Origin: Nemopilema nomurai
Taxonomy: Eukaryota > Cnidaria > Scyphozoa > Rhizostomeae > Rhizostomatidae
Reading direction: 5' to 3'
Assembly: GCA_003864495.1 (NCBI GenBank)
Contig: ML133433.1
Coordinates: 941,618 to 1,005,617 of the forward strand
DNA length: 64,000 nt
The position numbers and the translations under genes were made by a program. Of the stretch, positions 45,676-56,400 are shown one piece after another (position 1 is the first letter of the stretch; every line of letters begins with the position of its first letter). The notes under the pieces were generated by a model. That model did not search any database. It saw nothing but the letters and a program-made list of their open reading frames with translations, and was not told the origin of the DNA.

Positions 45676-47299
45676 CCGAAGGGCCCCCCTTAGCAAGAGC
45701 CATAAAGGGCCCCTTTTCTTGTAGATAATTTTTTCAAAGTAATTTAACTTGAGACAGTAGTAGCTAGTGCAGTGGTGTAACGCACAATGGTTGGGGTTAG
45801 AGCTACTCCTAGGGGCCCTCCAAGTGGTAGGGTTCCATTACGTTATGCAGCAAACTATAACTACGGCTACACATTTGCACTGATTAGTGAAAATCAGTAC
45901 CAGTAGTAGTAGTTTGGGGTAGTAGAAGTAGTACTAGTTAATGAGTACCACTGCCCTGGGGCCCTTAGAAGTTGCTCTAAACGCATCCACTGTGCGCTAC
46001 GCCACTGCAATAGCTGCTACTATCTCAAGTTTGTTTGCTTTAAAAAAAATTTCTACAAGAAAGGAGCCCTTTGTGACCCTCGCTGAGGAACAGATAAATT
46101 CAACTTAATGAAAGCTCTTGAAAAAGGGCCTACACATTTCACTAAAAAATAAAAAAGCTCCTCTGCGATAAAAAGTACAATTCTTCACTGGTGTGAGACA
46201 GTACTGTACATTTATTGCAGCGGGATTTAAAATCTTCAGTAATTGTTTAAAAATGTATTTCTTATAACTACTGAGAGACCTAAAATGCATTGGGGGCAGG
46301 GGCGGATTTAAGAGGCAACGATGGGGGGGGGTATTAGATTATAGTCGGATTTTAGTGTCACGCCCTTCAGGTGCCTGGGAAATAATAGAAACGCCCATTT
46401 TGAATTTCTCTTTACAACTATAATTTCTTAAATCTAACTATACAGAAAACAATAACTGACTCGATAAGAAGATAAATAAGGAAGAAACTGGCGTCATTTC
46501 ATCACCACTAACTACCAAAAAGCTACGTTTTACCGAATCAAAACAAAACTTTCCGGATAGCTCAAAAATATTGGGGGATGTCGCACCCCCACACCCCACG
46601 GTAAGTCAGTCCCTGATTGGGAGTATTATTCTGTGAGGATGTTCCTCACGTTCTGATCAAGTGTTTGGCCCTTTTCGGGCATTTCGCAAACCAAGAAGTT
46701 TGTTACCAATCGAATTTACTAATATTTCGGTGTTTCGGTTTTGTCGAGAATTTGGCTCACAGGAATCTATTCAGTACTGTTCGTACTAGGAATTTAGTGG
46801 GAACTCCTTGTAATTTGAATTGCTTTTTCTTATTCGTGAAGTGAAATATCAAGCATACGATTACTGCATTTCATCAGCTGAAATGCCATATTGAATGAGG
46901 GACATTACGCTGAACAATTTCGATCGAAGCTTTCACGCTCGACGCCTAACACATATTTCGATATTCATAGAGCAAGATATATCTATCCAATATTTTACAT
47001 CACTCATGAATAAAATTTAACCTACCAAATTTCAGGGAGCAAGAAATTATAAACATAGAGTGCAATTACCCAAAAAATTGCAAGGATGTCTAGAGATATT
47101 ATGTCTTGAAGTCGTGGCATAAAATGCTGTCTGAAAAGTAAACTTCTAAACTGTTGGAAATATGTTTGATAGTATTTTCAGCCAATTTGAAATGTTTGGC
47201 TCCAAACTTTTTCCAGAGGAGTACCCTAGGTATTTATAGACTTCGGGCCCCTCTCTTTGAAATCGCCCGGGCCCCTATTTAGATGCCAGTCCGCCCCTG
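45676..47299. mobile_element. Composite DNA transposon with 8-bp target duplication, copy 2
   Basis: This is the same insertion as 21,172-22,786, flanked by TGTTCGAC at 45,668-45,675 and 47,300-47,307. The internal CAGGGGCGGA is at 46,297 and the terminal TCCGCCCCTG at 47,290-47,299. The fold-back part is at about 45,694-46,095. Both copies sit at the same place in spacer X, so the insertion predates the block duplication. Confidence 0.65.
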
Positions 47300-47616
47300 T
47301 GTTCGACTGTCATGCGTGCAAAAATTGTCACGGGCGACCGCCCATTCAGTCAACGCGATTATCAATTTATTGCCATTGAGCATGCGCTCATCTGGTCTCG
47401 TGGGTACGCGCCGCCAAGTAGAGGTTGGCCTAAACGCATTGTTCCAAATGTTTGGCACAATCATTACGCATGACGAGTAGCGATGGAACAAAGAGGATGT
47501 GGGGAAAACATGGTAAATACGCATGCGTCATGCCCCGAATATTGATTGGCTCAAATGAATCGTTGAAGCCTTTGTTTGGAGAAGTAGAAGGGAGATAGCA
47601 ACTCCGCAACTAGAGA

Positions 47617-47624
47617 TATAAAAA
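47617..47624 (+). promoter_or_regulatory. TATA-like box of M9
   Basis: TATAAAAA lies 69 bases before the M9 start, in the same context as the M5 box (the two upstream regions are nearly identical). Confidence 0.45.
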
Positions 47625-47685
47625 TAGTTAAAATAAAAAAATTCCCACAAAGCCAATCACTGCTCCTAGGCGTTCCAATTTCATA

Positions 47686-49026
47686 ATGGAAGACGGGCAA
47701 GTCCAGGTAAATCAGCAGATTGAGAACATTGGGTTTGGGAAGTTTCAAACTGCTGCTTTATTCATTTTGTGGGTACGAATTTTTTCGTACGGGTCTAAAG
47801 AAAGCCTTGTCGCAATATTGGAGCCGTACCTACGCTGCAAGTGGAGCTTGAGTTATATGACTGCAGCTTCGATTGTTTTGCCTGAAGCAACAGTGAAAAT
47901 TGCAGGATCAATTCTGCTTGGAAGGCTGTCTGATAAGTATGGTAGGCGCAAATTGATGATTTTGGCAATTTTCTTTAATTCTTACTTGACTTTGCTTTTT
48001 TCGCTGTCATCAAGCGTAATTCTTTTATCAATAATTCGAGGAAGTATTGGCCTGGTCTCGCCAAGTACACTATTATCAATTACTTACGCGATGGAAATTT
48101 TGCCGATATCTGAACGTAAATACATGTCAATATTTGAAGTAGGGGTCTTTGCTGGATGTGGGTATGGAATTATTGCTGCCATGACTTCGCTGAAGTATCT
48201 AACATGGAGATGGTTCGATGCAATCTCTGAGACTATACCAATAGTTATGTCAGGCTTTGCAGTGTTATTTCTCCCAGAATCACCACGATTTCTGGCGACT
48301 GCCGGAAAATACGATGCAGCCAATGACGTTTTGAATAAGATTGCCAAGGTGAATGGATTTGACAATGGGTATATAGCTATTCCTAATTCCAGAGACGAAA
48401 ACAACGTAATAATTACTGTCTTCAAGCGACAACACTGGAATTATGAAAACATCAAAAGGATTTTGTTGCTTTCCTTTCTACAATTTTATGGTGGTAGCCT
48501 TTCGGCAACTGCACGATATGGTTCAATGCAGTTTGGGGAAAATTCCGATGATTCAGAATGTGGAGATTGTTCAAGCAAATTGACGTACAAGTATCGCTGG
48601 GGCGTAGAGGTTGGTGTCTTGATATCTAGTGCAATATCATATTTTTTGCTGGACAAAGTCACAAGAAAACGTACAATGCGAATTCTGTTCATCCTCCTTG
48701 CTGTGTTACTTGTTCCATATTACTGGCCTCTCCGTGGGTGGCCTTTTGTCGTTATGATAACTTTAACTGTCATAGTTTCGTCAACTCTGAATAATGTTCT
48801 TCTAGTTTATAGGGCAGAGCTCCTTCCTACTAGGATTAGAGCGAGTGGGTGTGGTATCTCTGAAGCTGCTAGGCAGCTTGGTTCCTTGCTTGGACAATTT
48901 ATAACCATGTATCTTTACCACTATAATGGCACTCTTTCGTTTGGCATTTTACATGGATTGACTGCATTAGGTTTGCTCGTTGTCCATTGTTGTATCATAG
49001 AAACGAAAGAAGAACATTTGAAGTAG
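47686..49026 (+). CDS. M9: SVOP-like major-facilitator transporter
   Basis: This is an intact 446-residue intronless frame. It is nearly identical to M5 over most of its length (VRIFSYGSKES, ISERKY, FEVGVFAG) with an isolated change NGYIAIPN. The stretch coding for about residues 51-73 instead matches M7 exactly (KWSLSYMTAASIVLPEATVK), a clear conversion patch at about 47,835-47,905. Motif A, PESPRFL, the CxxC loop and ELLPTRIRASG are intact. It is the last transporter of the array. Gene G copy D converges on it. Substrate unknown. Confidence 0.85.
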   Translation: MEDGQVQVNQQIENIGFGKFQTAALFILWVRIFSYGSKESLVAILEPYLRCKWSLSYMTAASIVLPEATVKIAGSILLGRLSDKYGRRKLMILAIFFNSYLTLLFSLSSSVILLSIIRGSIGLVSPSTLLSITYAMEILPISERKYMSIFEVGVFAGCGYGIIAAMTSLKYLTWRWFDAISETIPIVMSGFAVLFLPESPRFLATAGKYDAANDVLNKIAKVNGFDNGYIAIPNSRDENNVIITVFKRQHWNYENIKRILLLSFLQFYGGSLSATARYGSMQFGENSDDSECGDCSSKLTYKYRWGVEVGVLISSAISYFLLDKVTRKRTMRILFILLAVLLVPYYWPLRGWPFVVMITLTVIVSSTLNNVLLVYRAELLPTRIRASGCGISEAARQLGSLLGQFITMYLYHYNGTLSFGILHGLTALGLLVVHCCIIETKEEHLK

Positions 49027-50556
49027 CATACTTAATGCATTTGATAACCATTTTTGCGTAGAATAAGTTTTGCTTTTCTATTTTCCTTTTGCATTCCTAA
49101 TGCTTCATCAATTTTCAAACCTAAGACCAGTTGTCTTGCAGAGTTTGTCTCCTATTCGATATGGAACATTAGGGGTGTATGTGATGACCCCCTAGTATGT
49201 TTCAAATGGGCACTCATTTTGAGCTCGGTTTATTGTTAGCCATCCGGAAAGTCTCTTGGATCCCGGTAAAGTTTACATTAATGTCGAGCGTCCAACACGG
49301 CTACAGCCAACTGAAATGTGAATTGTGATTATTTAAGAAAAGAACGGAGCTGCAAAACCACGAACCATTTTATCACAAACCATCAACAGTTCATGAACTG
49401 ACAACCACAACAACAAAATGTCTCCCTGAATGGAACGTAACTAGTACCCATGCTTCCCGGCATGAACAAAGGCAATCAACAAGAACTATGAAACTTCTTT
49501 TGGCTCGAATACACGACGGATTTTCATAATTTCACCATTAATTATCACTCGTTCTAATGGCCAGATTGAGCGTGACGTCATAGTAGGCAGAACAATAGGT
49601 AATTCTCTAAGAAGCAGCCAGTAGAAGAAGTAGTTTGGTGTGGTAATAATATCGTTTAACGGCATGCGTCCCAACCTAGGGGTTTATTTATACCACATCA
49701 AAATGAATGCAATGAAGCTAATACTTTTTAAAAGTAACGTTTTCCGACTTTCTGAAGGGTTGGTTTCAAAATTTTGCTTTTTTCAGCGCGAGTGGTTTGT
49801 TTCTTGCGTTCACCTTTTGCCTGACTACACAAAGTAACAGAGGAATCAGAGGCGGCATTATCCCTGTTACAACTTCAAACTGTTGTGTGGTCATTGCCTA
49901 GTGCCCAATGTGCAAATCAGCTACCAAGCCTCCTTTAACCTCTAACCTCTAGCCTTCAGCCTCTAGCCCCAACAAATATAACTGCTTGCTTGCTGGTAAG
50001 ATCAATTGAATAGATCGATAATGGCAATGTTTACGTAAGACTAATAACAAGAAACAACAAACTGTTGAATTATCAAATATCCATTTAATGTATTAATATT
50101 GTCTCAAAATATACTACAATAATCAATTACAGTCTATAGCTGGACCATCTACACAAGTGCATAATTGAGGCCTCTATTGCGTAAATCGTCTAGCTTTAAA
50201 GTCTTGCTCTTTTCTGTAGTGGAAAAAACAGTCATTTGCGGGGCTTGACGTTCAATAGCGTTATTTGACAACACCAGGCCAAGTTACTTCGCAAAGCACA
50301 ACCATCTCTTGCAAGCAGAGTCTGAGGTTTCCCGCAGTCGTTTGCTTTCAATTTGTCATCTCTTGAATAGAGTTCCACTTAACCATTTGCCGATGTTTCT
50401 GCAAAGGAAGATATTATGAGGTCAGACATAAAATTATAAGAATATTATAAGTCTGTCATAATTGTGGCTTAAACAAGTTTTTGGTGAATGAGCGGGGGTG
50501 GATAAATTCAGCAATAAGTTCATCTGAAATCGTTGACTTAATCCTTACACAACCCT
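49027..50556. repeat. Spacer L, copy 4, 3' part
   Basis: It is almost identical to 30,012-31,551, with TGACGTCA at 49,573-49,580. No additional gene is supported. Confidence 0.65.
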
Positions 50557-51838
50557 TTAAATCATTGAGCACTTCAATACAAATGCCAAGCAATCATCTT
50601 CATTAAATTTAGCTACTGGGTATACTTTGGCTCGTGATGGGTGCCTTTTCTTTGCTTTTAACAAAAAACATCTAGTGTATACCGTAACAAGTTGATTAAT
50701 CAAGATATATGTCCATAGATTTCCTTCTTTACAAAGCTGAATGTTATGTTTTATAAACCTACATTGCCATCTTTGCATTCCTTCTCCTTGTCTGAAGACT
50801 GCGTATTCCATTAAAAGTGTATCTTCACTCCACGAAGAACACCCTGAAAGAAAACAAACATTGGTCACTATTTTTCAATTGTTAACGTTTCGACTATAGC
50901 CAGCCAAATTGGTAAAAGGGTTTAGTCAGCCAACAGAGGAGATCAAAAACCCACCTGGATTCTGATCCGTTTCATAAAAGTAGGCAACTGAAAGTCCAAG
51001 TCGATGGATAACTCTTTGCATGGAGCCTATGAGAAAAACCGTTCATATAAAATTGAGAATTTGCAATTCATACAATAAGAAACTTAGAGCAAAAGCTGCA
51101 ACAATGTAAGGAATATTTGAGGCTATCATGCTTTATTATTTTTAAACTAGCAACACATCTCTTTATTAACAATTTATGAATTACATACCATCGATGCCTC
51201 TGTCCGCAAGTTCTTCTGAGTAACCGTAATCTCTGAATTCGATTGGAGTTGGTGCCCATCTCTCTACACTTTGGCAAGTGGCTCTCCAAGTAAAGGTCTG
51301 TTCTTCTTCCTAAATCTTCTTCATGAAGGACGGCAGACTCCACAGCAACACCAACCTTCTTGCTGCGCCTCTTGGCAAGCCATCTTGTCATTTTGTTCAA
51401 TTTTCTTGAAACCACGTGCTTGTTTTTCTGCCACTCTCCTACATGAACAAGACAGACATTCTCTATGCGAAGCTTGTATAAGCATGATTAAGAAACGAAG
51501 CTTGATATTGGATGAAAAACGGCTAAATAGGCAGTTGAATTATTCTTGTCATTATCTGCATAGCTTTCTCTAATATTTTCAGCCGCCAATGAGCTTTGGT
51601 TTTCCAGTCACGAAAATATAAGGAAATATCAATGTGTTAAACAGTATTTAGTTACTGAGAGATTGATTGTTATTCATGGCAAATTAGAAAACAATTTGCA
51701 ACAATAGATGCTTTTTAGAACAATGTCATTTGATTGTACTAGATAATGCATCAGTTCGCAAGAACAAGTTTGTCTTACCTCAGTAGCCGCTTCAGTCAGA
51801 TCAGATACGCGATTGTGCTTCGAAAGTGCTATCCCCAT
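50557..51838 (-). pseudogene. Gene G copy D: frameshifted
   Basis: The exon homologues are 51,779-51,838, 51,189-51,438, 50,955-51,026 and 50,557-50,843, and all splice borders are kept. Exon 2 carries four small indels against copies B and C: a lost base near 51,410, a two-base loss near 51,305, an extra G near 51,294 and a lost base near 51,277. They sum to minus three, so the frame is restored at the exon end, but the basic stretch and following segment are scrambled. Exon 4 remains fully open. I call it a pseudogene; assembly or read errors could mimic this. Confidence 0.6.
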
Positions 51839-52020
51839 CTTTGTGAATAAGCTTAGATTGTAACTCGTCAGCAAAATACTTCAAAAATGTCCTCGTAGCG
51901 ATATACGAGTTCAAAATTGTGTCGATTGTAAAGAACTCTCGTGAAATGTTTCCAACGCGAAAGTTCAGCAAAATATGCAAGGTGAAAGTGTAGAAGCCGA
52001 GTATTTGTATCATCGCAATC

Positions 52021-52028
52021 TGACGTCA
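52021..52028 (-). promoter_or_regulatory. CRE of gene G copy D
   Basis: A perfect TGACGTCA lies 183 bases upstream of the copy D start, in the same context as the other three copies. Confidence 0.4.
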
Positions 52029-53461
52029 CAATCAAAAATTGAAGCATTAAAAATCTGCTGTGATTGGTCGAAATGCCTTATTCCGAACGTTGCGTGGATG
52101 CAATTATGTGACGCAACAATCAAAAGATGCACTTGATTTGCCATTTCAACAGAAGCAGAAATCATCCTTTTAAACTATCTAATAAATACAAATCAGTACT
52201 AAAATACAAGATGGCCTAACTACTTTCTGAGAAAATAAGAAACACTCCTCGATACATAGGTTTAAATAGGGATGATTAAAAGGAAAGACGTAATACAGGC
52301 AGAAAATTTTTGTGAAAATATTCTAAGCAGTTTTGCATCTTCTCTCTCTTTTTGCCTAAGTGACAAAGTAACATTGAAAAATTGGACCTGAAGCTTTTGC
52401 ATCACTTCCAAAATAAGTTAATTTCTAACATATTCAACTTTGTCTCAACAAACAGTGTAATTCTTGATTTTTTAAGCCATACTGTTGAGAGATGAACAGG
52501 TTGAAGATGCAAAGTATCGCATAGCCATTTATCGATGCATAATATTTTAGGATATCGACGCACCTTTCTCCACTGACATCAAAATGTATGTTCTATAGTC
52601 ATCTATCTCAAGTCTTCTGGAAACAACAAGAATATACCTTTCGAAAAGGCATTGACCCCGTAGCTGTTCTTTGCTTTATTAAAAATCCCATGTGATGAGC
52701 AAATTCGATGCATACCTTTCTCCAAACACTGAAAACAAAATTGCAATGCTGAATTTACTTTGTGCTACTATGAAGTGTGTTTACTATGCTTTTGAAATTA
52801 TTTGCCTTTGATGATTAGAGTGGATTAAGCCAGAGGACAAAGCTGACTCTTGCTTTTCCAAGCAAAGTCTAACAGCTAGTAATTTATTGGCCAATTCTAA
52901 CTTCTAAATCCATAGAATTGCCAGTTAAGCATTAAATTGAAAATTAACATATTTCGATTCTTAATGTGTATTGCTTTCTGTTTTTTTTCAAAATATAAGC
53001 AGTTTCTTTTAGATTTTGAAAGTGTAAATTTAGGATAGACGGTCGTAGAATTATTTGCTTTGATAATTGTGTCTTTTGCCTGAAAATCACTGCTTTTATA
53101 GATTATTATGTCACTAGCATTGAGAAAGGGGCTAGCTTGTAGCCTTTTAGCGATGCCTTCTTGGATGAATAAGTAGGATTTGGCCAAGTACAACTGATTT
53201 AAATTTGTAGCTAAGAATTGTGACTTTACTGCCAATCTAATAAAATCGTATGCAGTAGAATTCTAAATAAGGAAAGTGATACACATCCTAATTTCTTCCA
53301 AAGCCTTCACTATAAAACACATAAACAAGGTCACAGGGGTACGACGAAGATCATGCTTGGACACATGTGGTGGTTGGTGTTGCTTCTTTTCAAAAGCGAG
53401 GTGATTAGAGAGGGCACATTTAGAAAAGAGCCACTATAGTCACTGAATCCAACTTTTTAAA
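52029..53461. other. Array end and PPM1G upstream region
   Basis: Similarity to other L spacers fades between about 52,300 and 52,420 and then stops, marking the right edge of the array. The rest is AT-rich single-copy sequence. A TATAAAA at 53,311-53,317, about 145 bases before the PPM1G start, is a possible core promoter. No other gene is supported; the 112-codon minus frame at 52,897 has no recognisable features. Confidence 0.5.
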
Positions 53462-56400
53462 ATGGGAGCCTATCGATCTATGCCGCTCGTTGATAAAACA
53501 TCAAATGATGGTGAAGGGAATGGCGTTGTTTATGGAGTCTCTGAAATGCAAGGCTGGCGAGTGACGATGGAGGTGAGTTTTCATTTTTAAAGTAGGCCGG
53601 ACGACTTCAAGTACTCTAACATCATGGTGCGCTTAATCAGGCTTTGACATAAAGCGCGCGAAAGATAAGCTCTCGGTTTCATACAGTAACCTTCCCAGCA
53701 GGGGGATTCTAGTTTCATTTTTGTCTTGGAAAGTAAAATTTTTGTACTTTGATTTAAATAGTATCTGACTTTTCGAGGCCATTTGATAACGAAACGAGTG
53801 TTGAAGAAACTAGATTTGGTTAAAGTTAACCTCCTGTGACCCATTTCCTTTTAAAGTTTTGTAAAGAAAACCACGAAATTCTCATTATTTAGGATTCTGT
53901 GTCTTATTTTGTGAATCTGCAGCTTTTCTGCCAAATTTTCCTGAAAGTAAGTTTTTTATTGGACGCCCGTTTAAAATAAACGCCCCCTAACACCAATTGG
54001 GACCCTTACTGAAACCGACGAGTGATGCAGCATGGAATATTTGTGAACTAGAGCAAGTTTTTGTTCAAGTGCCACACATCTCTGTCAAATTCTGTACATT
54101 AGAACATCAATATTCCATGCTAAACTTGTTATTGTAAATCAAGTGACAATTTTTGTATTCTCGGATTCGAGCAGTTTTTTATCTTCATATATGGCACAAA
54201 TGGATCATAGAAATGGAATCTCCATGTTGAAATTAGTCTGTACCTAAATTTCTAAGTATCTGGACCGTCCGGCTGCGAATGAACCCATTCTAGAAATTTT
54301 GCTTTTCTTATACACTCCAATTGAATTTGCTGTTGCAGAGAACAAATTTCACTGCAGCCGCAAATTGCAGTCAAATCACTGAAATATCTAAATATTCAAA
54401 ACAAAATAACTTGCGACCAACATGGAGTTTTCAATAACAAACAACATGGAGTTTTCAGTATAAACTAAGCTAAAGATCAGGATTTCAATTCTGATGTTAA
54501 TTTTTGAGAAAGAGCCGCGTATGCCAAGATACAAAATCTATAATGCCAACAATGTTTAGAACAGATATGGCACACACTCATTTGATCTTCCTTTGCAAAT
54601 GGTCTGCACATCATAATCACTCTTTTTAAATGTGCAACTGTTAGTTGAAAGAAGAGGCAGCTTATATATACAAGCAATCCTAGTGGTGGTATTGTTTCTA
54701 TTGACAGCCAAGGGCCAAAAGGGTTTATTGATTTCCTTCAACTGATATCAGCCCTGAAATCCATGATATTTAAGTGTGGCATCAAACTATCAATGAAGAC
54801 CCAAATTACGGGATTTAAGCCTTCCTTGGATTACGGGATTTTTTCTCAAATTCTAGCAGGATAATCCCACTTAACTTAGCTTGAGTCATACTACTTCATT
54901 CCAGCAAATTCTTAGAAGATTCAGCCTTCTAAATATGAAATAAGAGGACATAAATTTAAAACATACTTCCTGTTTACTGGTGATGTCCAAATTTGTTTAA
55001 CATCTGTTTCATCAACTTATTCATTTGTCATACAGCAAGGGGAGTGAATGTTTTTATTTGTGGAGTCAATACAGCAGTTAGTCCAGTACTTTCCAGAATT
55101 TGATGGTTGATAGTTTAATGGCTGCTGGATTTTGAATGCAAATCAGATGATACATCTCTCCTTGACAGATCAGCATAGTATTCTTTTATCATTGGTGTTT
55201 CTTTTACAGGATGCTTGGACCTGCTTGCCGTTTCTTGATGAATCCACATCAATGTTTGCTGTCTTTGATGGGCATGGAGGTTAGTATGATCATCCTTTTC
55301 AGGGTCTAGAAGTTATGAATTGATGCTTAAATCATAAGCCAATTAAGCAGAATTTTCACCAGATGAAATATTTTTCTCATTTTACTGGTGATGTTCTTCC
55401 ATACTTGTTTGATATTACGATCAGGCAATTTAGATTTCCGTAGTTTCTAAAGTATGAATTTTACGTAAATGGCAACTCTTCACTAAAATGCTGTTTGGAG
55501 TGGAGTAGATATATATACCATTGATATTCTTCTTCTTTTCTAACATGAAATAAAATGAACTACCATGAATTTTTTCTAACTTATTTATTTCATGAACTTT
55601 TTAATCTATGAAAATTCATTTCAGGGCAAGAAGTTGCACAATATTGCTCAAAGAAACTGGAGAAGTTTATTAAAGACAGTGAAGGATATAAAAATGGTGA
55701 CTTACACAAATCATTAGATGAGGCTTTCAGAAACATTGACCATTCCATCCTTGATGAAGAGGTAATCCATTGTTCCACCTATAGATTTGATTTGAAGAAG
55801 GTTATTCCAAAATTCCTAATGGGAACATTTTAGATGTGATGCAAGTACTAAAGTTTTATGAAGTTTATAACCTAGCTATAATTTTTTTGCTTTCACGATA
55901 CCACCATAGTGTAACAGAACACTGTACACATATTGGTATTATTATGTTGAGCTACTATATATTTTTGAAAATGTTGTTTGAATTAACTATCATCCCCATC
56001 CAATTTGGATCCAGTTTTAATCTGTTGACAAAGATAACTGGCTTCACCTCTGCTTTACAGCACTCCATTTCCCCAAGTTTGAGGGCATTTTTTTGTCAAT
56101 GCGAGACCTTCTCTCAATGCATCATATTCTCCCTTCCTTCAGAGCATACTTATGAAAGCTAGGTCAAGCTTTTAGTTGTCATGAACAATGTCCTATATGA
56201 ACCAGAGATTGGCTCAAAATCACATAGGACATAGGACAAGGCAATTTTAAACTCTCGTGACGAGGGCTTTGAGGCTATGTGCATCAGTGGCTGTTTTAGG
56301 GACTTTAGGGCCAAGATTTTGTTAGCCAAGATTACTCTTCAAGTTCTTCCCTGTTAAAGTTGTTATACCTGAAGGTGTTGCCTTTTCAATTTTTTCTTAG

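Larger units (their letters stand above)
39327..47685. repeat. Spacer X, copy 2 (M8 to M9)
   Basis: This is the homologue of 16,720-23,172 with the same order of blocks. It is longer because about 1.6 kb near 42,570-44,160, including a Ginger-like element, has no counterpart in copy 1. The fragment after the element repeats sequence also found near 40,730, so the insertion came with a local rearrangement. Confidence 0.7.
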
